Assembly: GCF_000334155.1 (NCBI RefSeq)
Contig: NZ_ANNK01000076.1
Coordinates: 26,170-90,169, forward strand
Origin: Halalkalibacterium ligniniphilum
GTDB lineage: Bacteria > Bacillota > Bacilli > Bacillales > Bacillaceae_D
Direction of reading: 5' to 3'
DNA: 64,000 nt
Position numbers and translations under genes: made by a program. The notes under the pieces are model-generated. The model was not told the origin of the DNA and searched no databases. It was given only the letters and a program-made list of their open reading frames with translations. Below are positions 9,064 to 17,817 of the stretch, in pieces (the stretch's first letter is position 1; each line of letters begins with the position of its first letter).

Positions 9064-10197
9064 ATGTTAGAGTTCGAAATGGATATGGATCAATTGGCAC
9101 AAATTAAAGTCATCGGTGTTGGTGGTGGCGGAAGTAATGCGGTAAATCGGATGATTGAAAATGGGTTGCAAGGCGTCGATTTTATCGCAGTTAATACAGA
9201 TGCCCAAGCGTTGCATCTTTCAAAAGCAGAAGCAAAGCTTCAGCTAGGTGGCAAACTAACGAGAGGGCTTGGAGCAGGAGCAAATCCTGATATCGGTAAG
9301 AAGGCGGCAGAAGAAAGTCGTGAACAAATTGAAGAGGTGTTACGTGGCGCTGACATGGTTTTTATCACAGCAGGAATGGGAGGCGGAACAGGTACGGGTG
9401 CCGCTCCAGTCATTGCAGAAGTAGCTAAGGAAATCGGCGCATTAACTGTAGGTGTTGTGACACGTCCGTTTACTTTTGAAGGACGTAAGCGTCAGACTCA
9501 GGCAATTGCAGGAATTGGCGCTTTAAAAGAGAAAGTCGATACGTTAATCGTTATTCCAAACGATCGTTTACTTGAAATTGTTGATAAAAACACACCGATG
9601 CTAGAAGCGTTCCGGGAAGCAGATAACGTACTACGTCAAGGTGTTCAAGGTATCTCTGATTTAATCGCTGTCCCAGGGCTGATTAATCTTGACTTTGCTG
9701 ATGTAAAAACGATTATGAAGGACAAGGGCTCGGCACTTATGGGAATTGGTATTGCCACTGGTGAAAATCGTGCAACGGAAGCGGCAAAAAAAGCAATTTC
9801 GAGTCCATTGCTTGAAACGTCTGTCGATGGTGCGCAAGGTGTCTTAATGAACATTACAGGTGGGACAAATTTAAGTTTGTATGAAGTCCATGAAGCAGCA
9901 GAAATTGTTTCAGCAGCTTCTGATGCTGAAGTAAACATGATTTTTGGTTCTGTTATTAACGAGGATTTCAAGGATGAAATTGTTGTCACAGTCATTGCAA
10001 CAGGCTTTGATGATAATGAAAATGCGCGAGAGCAACAAACCCAAAGACCTGCAGCAACAAAAATAAATAAGCTGCAGCAGCCTGAGAAAGAAGAGCCTGC
10101 AAAGGAATCACGGTTTGCTCCGCAGCAGCCTCAGCAAAGCAATGAAGATACACTAGATATTCCAACGTTTTTACGTAACCGTCGTAGACGGACATAA
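9064..10197 (+). CDS. ftsZ: Cell-division GTPase FtsZ
   Basis: Tubulin homologue that forms the Z ring. ATG 9064 gives 377 residues. The N-terminal [15 protein letters not shown], the GTP-binding [11 protein letters not shown] at about residue 104 and the synergy-loop residues around [11 protein letters not shown] are intact. A Gln/Glu/Pro-rich linker of about 45 residues leads to the C-terminal peptide [12 protein letters not shown], the binding site for FtsA, SepF and other partners. sepF is 5 kb downstream. Confidence 0.98.
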   Translation: MLEFEMDMDQLAQIKVIGVGGGGSNAVNRMIENGLQGVDFIAVNTDAQALHLSKAEAKLQLGGKLTRGLGAGANPDIGKKAAEESREQIEEVLRGADMVFITAGMGGGTGTGAAPVIAEVAKEIGALTVGVVTRPFTFEGRKRQTQAIAGIGALKEKVDTLIVIPNDRLLEIVDKNTPMLEAFREADNVLRQGVQGISDLIAVPGLINLDFADVKTIMKDKGSALMGIGIATGENRATEAAKKAISSPLLETSVDGAQGVLMNITGGTNLSLYEVHEAAEIVSAASDAEVNMIFGSVINEDFKDEIVVTVIATGFDDNENAREQQTQRPAATKINKLQQPEKEEPAKESRFAPQQPQQSNEDTLDIPTFLRNRRRRT

Positions 10198-10210
10198 GAA
10201 GCGTTTCTTT

Positions 10211-10243
10211 AAACCTACCATTTATTTGGTAGGTTTTATTTTA
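10211..10243 (+). terminator. Intrinsic terminator after ftsZ
   Basis: AAACCTACCA pairs with TGGTAGGTTT around a TTATT-type loop, followed by TATTTTAT. The stem is a perfect 10 bp. It ends the ftsAZ transcript before the spoIIGA promoter. Confidence 0.85.
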
Positions 10244-10438
10244 TGAGAATAAAAAATAATCCATTCGATGATGTTTGGCTTCAGCACTTTTTACTGTTAA
10301 ATAGCGCCTTGTGCTTTATCTAGCTCGGTTGTCTGTTGTCTTTTACAGCTTCCCTCAATTAATTTATTATTCTTCCTTCCTATTTCCCGCTCAATTAGCT
10401 AGACAAGAAATGTGAAATTCTTTCAAAATAACTGCTAG
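10244..10438. other. Non-coding stretch between ftsZ terminator and spoIIGA promoter
   Basis: About 195 bases with no plausible gene. It is pyrimidine-rich on the plus strand at 10320-10390. A CTAGACA at about 10400 resembles a divergent Spo0A box in reverse orientation but matches only partly. I see nothing else in it. Confidence 0.5.
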
Positions 10439-10440
10439 AT

Positions 10441-10486
10441 TGTCGTCAAAAACTGACAGACTTTCTAGTAAAAACTGTTCTATACT
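10441..10486 (+). promoter_or_regulatory. Spo0A-type spoIIG promoter with 22-bp spacer
   Basis: CTGACA (10453-10458) and TATACT (10481-10486) are separated by exactly 22 bases, the unusual spacing known for the SigA-dependent, Spo0A-activated spoIIG promoter. Spo0A-box-like sequences TGTCGTC (10441-10447) and TGACAGA (10454-10460) precede and overlap the -35 element. The spacing and boxes are seen directly; activation by Spo0A is inferred from B. subtilis. Confidence 0.7.
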
Positions 10487-10517
10487 TGTTTCAATCAAAT
10501 CAAATGAGAGGGTTGGA

Positions 10518-11441
10518 ATGACATTATACGTTGACGTCATATGGTTTTTGAACCTATGCATTGACTATTTATTAATTGCCTTGACAGCTATTGTATTAAA
10601 AAGGCCATTTCATCATTTTCGCTTCATTGGGGCGGCGTTATTCGCTTCGATGATTATTGTTTTTATGTTCACTCCGTATGCGTATTTATTTTCGCAAATT
10701 TGGTTGAAGGCTCTTTATTCAGCAATCATTGTGTGGATTGCCTTTGGTTTTAAACGGACATCGTATTTTTTTCAAGGTCTCTTCATGTTTTACTTCGTTA
10801 CCTTTATGACAGGTGGAGGCTTGTTCGCGATGCACTTTTTTTGGCAGACTGAACTCCCTTTTTATCATGCGCTCCCTTTTTCACATTCAGTAAGCTTCGG
10901 CACTGGGGTTAGCTGGATTTTTGTCATGATTGGTTTTCCTCTTGTATGGTATTTTTCAAAAAAACGATTTGAAACAATTGAGTATAAACAAATTCAATAT
11001 GAACAAATCGTCAAGGTGGAAATTGGGATTGATGGAATGACCGTTCAAGTTAACGGTTTGATAGATAGTGGGAATCAACTTCAAGATCCATTAACGAAAA
11101 CTCCTGTGATGATCGTGAATGTTCAGTTGTTAAACCCCATTTTTTCAGAAAAGGATATCATCCAAATTCTTAATGTTGAGTCATTTGGAATGGAGCAAGT
11201 GCTTGATGAGAGGTTACTTCATCGTTTGAAGCTCGTTCCTTATCGTGTCGTAGGTCAAAGTCAGCGTTTCCTATCCGCAATCAAGCCTGACTATGTAAAA
11301 ATCACATATAAGGACGAAGTACACGAAATACAGAAGGTGCTTGTTGGTTTAAATGAAAAAGAACTCTCTCCAGAAGGCGTGTATGACTGCATCATCCATC
11401 CTAAGATGCTCCTGCAATCGAAAAAAGTGAAATTAGCGTAA
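10518..11441 (+). CDS. spoIIGA: Sporulation sigma-E processing peptidase SpoIIGA
   Basis: Membrane aspartic protease that removes the pro-sequence of SigE at the sporulation septum. ATG 10518, preceded by GAGAGGG, gives 307 residues (309 in B. subtilis). Five N-terminal membrane segments occupy about residues 1-150. The C-terminal protease half contains the catalytic LIDSGNQLQDPLT motif and ends with the conserved DCIIHPKML. Its substrate gene sigE follows 26 bases downstream. Confidence 0.95.
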   Translation: MTLYVDVIWFLNLCIDYLLIALTAIVLKRPFHHFRFIGAALFASMIIVFMFTPYAYLFSQIWLKALYSAIIVWIAFGFKRTSYFFQGLFMFYFVTFMTGGGLFAMHFFWQTELPFYHALPFSHSVSFGTGVSWIFVMIGFPLVWYFSKKRFETIEYKQIQYEQIVKVEIGIDGMTVQVNGLIDSGNQLQDPLTKTPVMIVNVQLLNPIFSEKDIIQILNVESFGMEQVLDERLLHRLKLVPYRVVGQSQRFLSAIKPDYVKITYKDEVHEIQKVLVGLNEKELSPEGVYDCIIHPKMLLQSKKVKLA

Positions 11442-11467
11442 TCTTATGAGATGTAAGGAGGAAGACG

Positions 11468-12181
11468 ATGTTAAAATTAAAAGCAACGTTATTTTGGTAC
11501 CGGATCATGTATCGACTAGGCATGAAAGCAGATGAAATTTATTATATAGGGGGAAGTGAAGCCTTGCCTCCGCCTCTTTCGAAAGAAGAGGAAGCTCACC
11601 TGTTGAAAAAGCTTCCTAGTGGTGATAAAGCTGTCCGTTCAATGTTGATCGAACGGAACCTCCGACTTGTCGTCTATATCGCTAGGAAATTTGAAAATAC
11701 AGGGATTAACATTGAAGATTTAATTAGTATTGGAACAATTGGACTCATAAAAGCAGTCAACACATTTAACCCTGAAAAAAAAATAAAACTGGCAACCTAT
11801 GCGTCACGATGCATTGAAAATGAAATTTTAATGTACTTAAGACGGAACAACAAAATTCGTTCAGAGGTTTCGTTTGACGAGCCACTAAACATTGATTGGG
11901 ATGGGAACGAGCTGCTTCTTTCAGATGTGTTAGGGACAGAGGAAGACATTATTACGAAAGGCATTGAGAAAAAAGTTGATCGAAAGTTACTCGTCAAAGC
12001 GCTACATACATTAAATGATCGGGAAAAACAAATCATGGAATTGCGTTTTGGACTTGCTGGAGGCGAAGAGAAAACTCAAAAGGATGTTGCTGATCTCCTT
12101 GGTATTTCTCAGTCGTATATTTCACGCTTGGAAAAGCGAATCATTAAACGTCTCCAGAAAGAATTTAATAAAATGGTGTAA
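11468..12181 (+). CDS. sigE: Mother-cell sigma factor E (pro-SigE)
   Basis: Early mother-cell sporulation sigma factor, 237 residues, ATG 11468 after AAGGAGG. The first roughly 28 residues form the amphipathic pro-sequence. The cleavage region [15 protein letters not shown] is conserved with B. subtilis. Regions 2.1-2.4 ([26 protein letters not shown]) and the region 4 helix-turn-helix ([21 protein letters not shown]) are complete. It forms the spoIIG operon with spoIIGA. Confidence 0.98.
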   Translation: MLKLKATLFWYRIMYRLGMKADEIYYIGGSEALPPPLSKEEEAHLLKKLPSGDKAVRSMLIERNLRLVVYIARKFENTGINIEDLISIGTIGLIKAVNTFNPEKKIKLATYASRCIENEILMYLRRNNKIRSEVSFDEPLNIDWDGNELLLSDVLGTEEDIITKGIEKKVDRKLLVKALHTLNDREKQIMELRFGLAGGEEKTQKDVADLLGISQSYISRLEKRIIKRLQKEFNKMV

Positions 12182-12267
12182 AAAGCGTGAAAACTTAATC
12201 TTTAATTGTGGAAACGTTGGCACGAAAAGGTTCAGGATTAAAAGGAATAACACACCTCTTAACTTGT

Positions 12268-12296
12268 GCATATTTTCCCCACCTAAGGAGATACTT
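12268..12296 (+). promoter_or_regulatory. Candidate forespore (SigF/SigG) promoter of sigG
   Basis: GCATA (12268-12272) and GGAGATACTT (12287-12296) are separated by 14 bases. This resembles the SigF consensus (GYATA, about 15 bases, GGnnAnAnT). B. subtilis spoIIIG is transcribed by SigF and SigG from the same position. The one-base shorter spacer keeps confidence moderate. Confidence 0.5.
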
Positions 12297-12332
12297 TACT
12301 TGACATTATCTCCGGTGTTAGGAGGGAAAGCG

Positions 12333-13118
12333 TTGACACGAAATAAGGTAGAGATTTGCGGTGTGGATACATCAAAGCTTCCTGTGTTAAAAAATCAAGA
12401 AATGCGTGAGCTGTTTACAAAGCTTCAAAGTGGAGATTTAAGTGCAAGAGAAACGCTTGTCAATGGGAATCTCCGTCTCGTATTGAGTGTCATTCAACGT
12501 TTTAATAATCGTGGAGAGTACGTTGATGATTTATTTCAAGTAGGATGTATTGGATTAATGAAGTCCATTGATAACTTTGATTTAGGTCAAAATGTAAAAT
12601 TTTCCACATATGCCGTGCCAATGATTATCGGTGAAATCCGTCGGTATTTACGCGATAATAATCCGATCCGTGTCTCTAGATCCCTGCGAGACATTGCATA
12701 CAAAGCCCTTCAAGTACGGGATCAACTGATGTCAGAGAAAAATCGAGAGCATGAACCGACTGTTCAGGAGATCGCCAAGGTGCTAGAAGTTCCAAAAGAG
12801 GATGTCGTGTTTGCTCTTGACGCAATTCAAGATCCTGTTTCCCTTTTTGAACCGATTTATAACGATGGGGGAGACCCGATTTATGTCATGGACCAAATTA
12901 GCGATGATCGGAATAAAGACGTCCACTGGGTTGAAGAGATTGCGCTCAAAGAAGCGATGATTCGTTTAAATGACCGTGAGAAGTTAATTTTAAACATGCG
13001 TTTTTTTCAAGGAAAAACACAAATGGAAGTGGCTGACGAAATCGGGATTTCCCAAGCTCAAGTGTCACGTTTAGAAAAAGCAGCGATTCAGCAAATGAAT
13101 AAGCGGGCCCATCATTAA
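12333..13118 (+). CDS. sigG: Late forespore sigma factor G
   Basis: Forespore-specific sigma factor, 261 residues. The start is TTG 12333, 5 bases after AGGAGGGA, giving an N-terminus TRNKVEICGVDTSKLPVL that matches B. subtilis SigG (260 residues); the longer frame upstream has no conserved content. Region 2 (LRLVLSVIQRFNNRG), region 3 and the region 4 helix-turn-helix (QMEVADEIGISQAQVSRLEKAA) are all present. A terminator follows the stop. Confidence 0.97.
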   Translation: MTRNKVEICGVDTSKLPVLKNQEMRELFTKLQSGDLSARETLVNGNLRLVLSVIQRFNNRGEYVDDLFQVGCIGLMKSIDNFDLGQNVKFSTYAVPMIIGEIRRYLRDNNPIRVSRSLRDIAYKALQVRDQLMSEKNREHEPTVQEIAKVLEVPKEDVVFALDAIQDPVSLFEPIYNDGGDPIYVMDQISDDRNKDVHWVEEIALKEAMIRLNDREKLILNMRFFQGKTQMEVADEIGISQAQVSRLEKAAIQQMNKRAHH

Positions 13119-13127
13119 TAAAAAGAT

Positions 13128-13155
13128 AAGCTGTCCTTTGTGGGCAGCTTTTTGC
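13128..13155 (+). terminator. Intrinsic terminator after sigG
   Basis: AAGCTGTCC pairs with GGGCAGCTT around TTTGT and is followed by TTTTTGC. One G-T pair lies in a 9-bp stem. Confidence 0.75.
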
Positions 13156-13220
13156 TGTATAAAAAAAGAAGGATTTTTCACAGCTGACATCCGTACAAGT
13201 TTCCTGTCCTTGTAATCGAT

Positions 13221-13250
13221 TCATAAATGGAACCATCTTGCTCATATAAT
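13221..13250 (+). promoter_or_regulatory. Candidate SigE promoter of ylmC
   Basis: TCATAAA (13221-13227) and CATATAAT (13243-13250) are 15 bases apart. The downstream box matches the SigE -10 consensus CATACANT at 7 of 8 positions, and the upstream box keeps the core ATA. No SigA -35 sits 16-18 bases upstream of TATAAT. SigE control fits the sporulation family of the gene. Confidence 0.4.
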
Positions 13251-13286
13251 GAAGGGAAGTCCCTTAAGAGGAAGGTGGCATGTGCA

Positions 13287-13577
13287 ATGATGAAAATTTC
13301 TGATTTACAAGCAAAGGATATTGTGAATATGGAGAATGGCAAACGACTTGGAACAATCACAGATTTAGATATACAGTTAACAACCGGAAAAATAGGAGCG
13401 CTTGTCATTGGCGGGACCGGACGAGTAATGGGGTTATTTGGAAAAGATGAGGAAGTGGTGATTCCGTGGAAAAACATTGTGAAAATTGGTTCTGATGTCA
13501 TACTGGTGGAAGTTCCCGATACGATGCAGCCAAGAAGGGCTTCATTTCATCAAAATGACGACAATAACCGCCATTAA
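13287..13577 (+). CDS. ylmC: YlmC/YmxH-family PRC-barrel sporulation protein
   Basis: Small PRC-barrel protein, 96 residues, from ATG 13287 (ATG 13290 is equally possible) after GAGGAAGGTGG. The PRC-barrel signature runs from KISDLQAKDIVNMENGKRLG through GKIGALVIGG to EEVVIPWKNIVKIGSDVILV. It resembles B. subtilis YlmC (81 residues) with a 15-residue polar tail. The family is conserved in endospore formers, but its function is not defined. It stands alone between terminators and promoters rather than in a tight operon. Confidence 0.88.
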   Translation: MMKISDLQAKDIVNMENGKRLGTITDLDIQLTTGKIGALVIGGTGRVMGLFGKDEEVVIPWKNIVKIGSDVILVEVPDTMQPRRASFHQNDDNNRH

Positions 13578-13648
13578 AGAAAAACGACAAAGGTGAAATG
13601 TCTTTGGAGATATAAGGGGGCAATTGGAATGGGAAGAAGGAGGATGTA

Positions 13649-13678
13649 ATGGGAATAAAGTCGTTTCTTACGATGTGA
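13649..13678 (+). other. Possible 9-codon leader ORF with strong ribosome-binding site
   Basis: A perfect AAGGAGG (13637-13643) is placed 5 bases before ATG 13649. The frame reads MGIKSFLTM and stops at TGA. It lies in the 206-base gap between ylmC and ylmD. No terminator or attenuator is visible directly after it. It may be a real micro-peptide, a translational leader or chance. Confidence 0.25.
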
Positions 13679-13783
13679 AAAATATGTTAAAATGGAGTAA
13701 AATCTTGCTGATATCCAACGAAACCGTAAGAATTATGTCCGGTGGCTAAAGTGGATTTTTGTAGACAGAAGGACGTGATTGAA

Positions 13784-14623
13784 GTGAAGGAGCCTTTTGA
13801 GCAAGTTTCTACCCGTTATTATGAGCTTTCACCATGGAAAAAGCTACACCCGTCCATTGTTGTTGGGTTCTCAACAAGGTTTGGTGGCGTCAGTCATGCA
13901 CCTTTTGATTCCCTGAATCTTGGCTTACACGTCGGGGATAAGAAGGAAGATGTCATAAAAAACCGTGAGCGTCTTGCTGATGAACTTACAATCCCATTAA
14001 ACCATTGGATTGTTGCAGAACAAATACATGGAGGCGAGATTGAATCTGTTTCGGAAAAGGATAAAGGAGCAGGTGCAAGGGAACTTGATTCGGCCATCCA
14101 AGGGAAGGATGGAATTTATACTCATGAAACAGGCCTACTTCTTGGAAGTCTCTACGCTGATTGTGTCCCTCTCTATTTTTATGCGCCAGACCATTCTCTT
14201 ATCGGATTGGCCCACGCTGGTTGGAAAGGGACGGTCGCTGACATCGGTGGAACGGTTATTAGGACTTGGTACAAACAAGAGAAGGTGAACCCTGAATCTG
14301 TTCGAGTGGCAATCGGCCCCTCGATCAGTCAGGCAGCATATGAAGTTGATGAGCGTGTGATTGAAGAAGTAGAAAAGGTATGGTCGAGCTCTTTAGGAGA
14401 GCAGCCTTATTTAAAAAATGAACGTGGTCGTTACCAGCTTGACTTAAAAACATTGAATGCTCAGTTACTTGAGGCAGCTGGAGTACGAAAAGAGCATATC
14501 CTTGTTTCTAGCTATTGTACTGCCTCACATGAATCATTTTTTTCCCATCGGTATGAGGGTGGAAAAACCGGTCGAATGATGAGTTTTATTGGACTGGTTC
14601 CGAGAAAGGGGCAATCTTTTTGA
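13784..14623 (+). CDS. ylmD: YlmD, multi-copper polyphenol oxidase/laccase-domain (YfiH/LACC1) family
   Basis: Member of the DUF152 (Cu-oxidase_4) family, whose studied members act on purine nucleosides. Start GTG 13784 follows AGAAGGA at about 10 bases and gives 279 residues (278 in B. subtilis); GTG 13742 and 13775 are alternatives. Conserved metal-site motifs are EQIHGG, ADCVPL, HAGWKGTV and the C-terminal YCTASHESFFSHR. The next gene ylmE starts within its stop codon, so the two are translationally coupled. Confidence 0.88.
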   Translation: MKEPFEQVSTRYYELSPWKKLHPSIVVGFSTRFGGVSHAPFDSLNLGLHVGDKKEDVIKNRERLADELTIPLNHWIVAEQIHGGEIESVSEKDKGAGARELDSAIQGKDGIYTHETGLLLGSLYADCVPLYFYAPDHSLIGLAHAGWKGTVADIGGTVIRTWYKQEKVNPESVRVAIGPSISQAAYEVDERVIEEVEKVWSSSLGEQPYLKNERGRYQLDLKTLNAQLLEAAGVRKEHILVSSYCTASHESFFSHRYEGGKTGRMMSFIGLVPRKGQSF

Positions 14624-15300
14624 GTGTGAAAGAGAATTTAGCTAACATTGAACAACAAATTACAGAAGCGTGTGAACGGGTAGGGCGTGATCCGAAAGAC
14701 GTTCGCATTGTTGCTGTAACGAAATATGTAACAGAAGAAAGAACAAGGGAAGCATTAGCAGCTGGTGTTCAGCATTTCGGAGAAAATCGTGTTGAAGGTG
14801 GCGTAGAAAAGCGAAATGCTTTTGGCACAGAGGGAATTTGGCATTTTATCGGGTCATTGCAATCAAAGAAAGTGAAGAAAATGATTGGTTCTTTTGATTA
14901 TATTCATTCTCTCGACCGCCTTTCCTTAGCAGAGGAACTGAATAAACGGGCGGGTGGACAAGCTGTTCGTTGTTTTATTCAAGTAAATGTTTCAGGGGAG
15001 GAGTCTAAATCGGGATTGGAGCCGGCTGAAGTAGAATCCTTTGTTCGGGAGTTGGCAAAATTTCCAGCTATTGAAGTCGTTGGCTTAATGACGATGGCGC
15101 CCTTCGTTGAGGATCCTGAAGAAACGAGACCTTTTTTTCGAAAGCTTCGTGAGCTTCGAGATGAGATTCAACAACATCAGTTTTCTCATGCCCCATGTCA
15201 TGAGCTTTCAATGGGGATGTCAAATGATTTCGTTGTGGCCGTAGAAGAGGGTGCAACGTTTGTACGAATCGGTTCCTCACTTGTTGGGAGAGAATTGTAG
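14620..15300 (+). CDS. ylmE: YggS/PROSC-family PLP homeostasis protein YlmE
   Basis: Pyridoxal-phosphate-binding TIM-barrel protein, 226 residues. TTG 14620, overlapping the ylmD stop by 4 bases and 9 bases after AAAGGGG, is preferred over GTG 14626. The lysine that binds PLP is in VAVTKYV, and the family motifs FGENRV, WHFIGSLQSKK, GLMTMAP and LSMGMSNDF are all present. The family keeps free PLP balanced rather than catalysing a defined reaction. Cotranscription with sepF is conserved in Gram-positives. Confidence 0.93.
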   Translation: MSVKENLANIEQQITEACERVGRDPKDVRIVAVTKYVTEERTREALAAGVQHFGENRVEGGVEKRNAFGTEGIWHFIGSLQSKKVKKMIGSFDYIHSLDRLSLAEELNKRAGGQAVRCFIQVNVSGEESKSGLEPAEVESFVRELAKFPAIEVVGLMTMAPFVEDPEETRPFFRKLRELRDEIQQHQFSHAPCHELSMGMSNDFVVAVEEGATFVRIGSSLVGREL

Positions 15301-15327
15301 TTTTTAGTTAAAAGGAGGTAAGAAAAA

Positions 15328-15771
15328 ATGGGGATGAAATCAAGATTTAAGCGTTTTTTTGAACTAGAGGATGAAGTTCAAGAATTTGAAGAAATCGTTG
15401 ATGATCAAACGGTAGAGGGAGCGGACGAACCAAAACGCCGCTCAAGGAGCGATGCTAAGCAGCAAAACCAAAATATCGTTAGTTTACAAAGTGTACAAAA
15501 GAGTGCAAAGGTTATTTTGCTTGAACCGCGTACGTATGATGAAGCGCAGGATATTGCTGACCATTTAAAAAATCGAAAAGCGGTGATTATTAATTTGCAA
15601 CGGATTTCAAATGAACAAGCAAAACGTGTGGTCGATTTTTTAAGTGGAACAGTGTATGCTATAGGAGGAGATATTCAAAAGCTAGGTGTTAATATTTTCC
15701 TTTGTACTCCTGACAATGTTGATGTATCAGGGACGATTAGTGTGGTGATGCAGGAGTCGTATGATTCATAG
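15328..15771 (+). CDS. sepF: Cell-division protein SepF
   Basis: FtsZ-bundling membrane anchor, 147 residues, ATG 15328 after AAGGAGG. The N-terminal amphipathic helix [13 protein letters not shown] binds membrane. An acidic, charged linker follows to about residue 55, then the SepF core domain with [27 protein letters not shown] and FLCTPDNV. It lies in the conserved ylmD-ylmE-sepF-ylmG-ylmH-divIVA unit. Confidence 0.96.
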   Translation: MGMKSRFKRFFELEDEVQEFEEIVDDQTVEGADEPKRRSRSDAKQQNQNIVSLQSVQKSAKVILLEPRTYDEAQDIADHLKNRKAVIINLQRISNEQAKRVVDFLSGTVYAIGGDIQKLGVNIFLCTPDNVDVSGTISVVMQESYDS

Positions 15772-15792
15772 GATTCAGTTGAAGGTGGTGAC

Positions 15793-16053
15793 ATGTTTAT
15801 GGCAATGATTGGTAACCTTATTTTACTAGCGATTACAGTTTATTCGTACATGATTATCGCATATATTTTGATGTCATGGTTTCCGAACGCAAGAGAATCA
15901 AGCTTTGGTCAATTTTTAGGATCGGTTGTAGAACCCTATCTTTCCCCATTCAGACGATTGATTCCCCCACTTGGGATGATTGACCTTTCTCCAATTGTGG
16001 CAATTTTTACGCTGTATTTTGCGCGGATGGGTGTAGCAGCCATTTTCTTTTAA
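15793..16053 (+). CDS. ylmG: YggT-family membrane protein YlmG
   Basis: Small protein of 86 residues with two hydrophobic segments (LILLAITVYSYMIIAYILMSW and LSPIVAIFTLYFARMG). They flank the conserved YggT motif VVEPYLSPFRRLIPP. ATG 15793 follows AAGGTGG. Homologues affect membrane-protein assembly or nucleoid distribution, but the role in Bacillus is unclear. Tight spacing to sepF and ylmH supports an operon. Confidence 0.9.
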   Translation: MFMAMIGNLILLAITVYSYMIIAYILMSWFPNARESSFGQFLGSVVEPYLSPFRRLIPPLGMIDLSPIVAIFTLYFARMGVAAIFF

Positions 16054-16070
16054 GAGGAAGGTAGCATTGC

Positions 16071-16844
16071 ATGAGTATTTATCAACATTTTCGGGAAGAA
16101 GAACGGCCCTTTATCGATCAGGTGCTTGAATGGAAAGCAGACGTTGCATTACAGTATCAGTTAAAGCGTTCAGATTTTTTAGACCCGCGAGAGCAGGAGA
16201 TTGTTCAAAGTGTGATTGGGGAGGATGAAAATGTCCACCTTTCTCTTTGGGGCGGGCATTCCGAATCCGAACGAAAGCGTGCCTGTCTCTTTCCTCCTTA
16301 CGTAGAACCGGCAGAATCTGATTTTGGCTTGACGCTCTTTCAGCTTGAATATCCGAGTAAATTTGTCAAGGTCGAACATCGTGACGTTCTCGGAGCTCTC
16401 ATGAATTTAGGCGTGAAAAGAGAAAAATTTGGTGACATTATGATTGACGAAGAAATCGTTCAATTGGTGGTTGCTAGCGAAATTGCTGATTATGTTGAAT
16501 GGAACCTAGATACCGTCGGTCGTGCGAAGGTTAAGCTCATGAAGCAGCCATTTCATACAATCATTCGGTCAAAAGAGCACTGGGAGGAACAAACGTCTAC
16601 AGTTTCTTCACTTCGCTTAGATGCTGTTATGAGCGAGGTGTACAGGCTTTCTCGGTCAAAAGCTACGCTTGCCATTGAAAGAGGACTTGTTAAAGTAAAT
16701 TGGAAGTTAATTGAACATAGCTCTTTCTTGTTGAAAGAAGGAGACCATCTTTCTGTTCGAGGCTATGGACGTAGTAAGCTGCTTGCCATCGAAGGAATAA
16801 CGAAGAAAGATAAGCTAAGAATTCGGTATGGACGGATGCAATAG
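16071..16844 (+). CDS. ylmH: S4-domain RNA-binding protein YlmH
   Basis: 257 residues, identical in length to B. subtilis YlmH. An N-terminal region related to the photosystem II S4 family covers about residues 1-175. The C-terminal S4 RNA-binding domain (SSLRLDAVMSEVYRLSRSK to HLSVRGYGRSK) follows. Recent work links YlmH to 50S ribosome quality control alongside RqcH; rqcH is also in this window at 42.4 kb. ATG 16071 is preceded by AAGAGGAAGG. Confidence 0.92.
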   Translation: MSIYQHFREEERPFIDQVLEWKADVALQYQLKRSDFLDPREQEIVQSVIGEDENVHLSLWGGHSESERKRACLFPPYVEPAESDFGLTLFQLEYPSKFVKVEHRDVLGALMNLGVKREKFGDIMIDEEIVQLVVASEIADYVEWNLDTVGRAKVKLMKQPFHTIIRSKEHWEEQTSTVSSLRLDAVMSEVYRLSRSKATLAIERGLVKVNWKLIEHSSFLLKEGDHLSVRGYGRSKLLAIEGITKKDKLRIRYGRMQ

Positions 16845-16957
16845 CGGTTTTTTAGTTTTCGATGGATACATAGTGTAAGAAGGATTTTCTGTTTCAATGT
16901 CGAAACAACGATAATAATTAAAATGGAAATGACAGTATGATAACGGAGGTGTCAGCG

Positions 16958-17449
16958 TTGCCTTTAACCCCATTAGATATTCATAATAAGGAATTTACTC
17001 GTGGTTTTCGTGGGTATGATGAGGATGAGGTCAATGAATTTCTTGATCAAGTAATCAAAGACTATGAAGCCGTTCTTCGCGAAAAAAAGGAATTATTTGA
17101 ACAGGTAACGGAGCAAGATGAAAAGCTTGAACACTTCAAAAATATGGAAGAAACGCTACATAAAGCGATTTTAGTCGCCCAAGAAACAGCGGAAGAAGTT
17201 CGTCGGAATGCTCAAAAAGAAGCGCAGCTTATCGTGAAAGAAGCGGAAAAGAACGCTGACCGTATTATTAATGATGCCTTGTCAAAATCCCGGAAGGTCA
17301 TGATTGAAATGGAGGAACTAAAAAAACAAGCCTCTGTTTATAAAATGCGGTTCAAAATGCTAATTGAAGCACAGCTTGAAATGCTTCAAAGCGATGATTG
17401 GGATCAAGTAACAGAAGATATGGAAGAGCAAGAAGAAGAACGTGTTTAA
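16958..17449 (+). CDS. divIVA: Cell-pole/septum positioning protein DivIVA
   Basis: Coiled-coil protein that marks negative membrane curvature. The true start is TTG 16958, 6 bases after CGGAGGTG, giving the conserved N-terminus PLTPLDIHNKEFTRGFRGYD; the ATG at 16937 overlaps the ribosome-binding site. It has 163 residues (164 in B. subtilis). The lipid-binding N-terminal domain is followed by a coiled coil from about residue 30 to 150 and an acidic Glu-rich tail. It closes the ylm operon. Confidence 0.95.
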   Translation: MPLTPLDIHNKEFTRGFRGYDEDEVNEFLDQVIKDYEAVLREKKELFEQVTEQDEKLEHFKNMEETLHKAILVAQETAEEVRRNAQKEAQLIVKEAEKNADRIINDALSKSRKVMIEMEELKKQASVYKMRFKMLIEAQLEMLQSDDWDQVTEDMEEQEEERV

Positions 17450-17460
17450 AACGGACACAC

Positions 17461-17489
17461 TTGCGCTTTTTCTGCCCCTATCATATAAT
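17461..17489 (+). promoter_or_regulatory. SigA promoter of the ileS T-box transcript
   Basis: TTGCGC (17461-17466) and TATAAT (17484-17489) are separated by 17 bases, directly after the divIVA stop and before the T-box leader. Confidence 0.7.
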
Positions 17490-17496
17490 GTCAACA

Positions 17497-17770
17497 AACA
17501 ATTTGGAATATGATGAAGACGTTGAGAGGGACAGTCTGCTTTATACCTCTTCCAAAAGCGAGTCAGGGATGGTGAGAGCCTGATTGGAAGCGAAAAGCAG
17601 AAGATCACCCTTAAGTTTTGCACCGAACGCTTTGCTAGTAGACTGCAACGTGTCATTCACGTTAACGAATGATGGAGTGGATAAACGATAGGATGTCGAT
17701 TATTCATTAGGGTGGTACCACGGGTAAGTCTTCTCGTCCCTATTTTATAGGGAGAGAGGGCTTTTTTATT
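17497..17770 (+). promoter_or_regulatory. T-box riboswitch controlling ileS
   Basis: The leader carries the T-box sequence AGGGTGGTACCACGG at 17709-17723, with its TGGT complementary to a tRNA acceptor end. A terminator stem at about 17726-17768 ends in TTTTTT. The likely specifier codon is ATC at 17604-17606 (context AAGATCACC) on the 3' side of stem I, matching isoleucine. Uncharged tRNA-Ile should stabilise the antiterminator and allow ileS expression. Confidence 0.93.
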
Positions 17771-17817
17771 TACTTACGTGCTTATCATTTATTACAAATA
17801 TAGGAGGATATTGAGAA

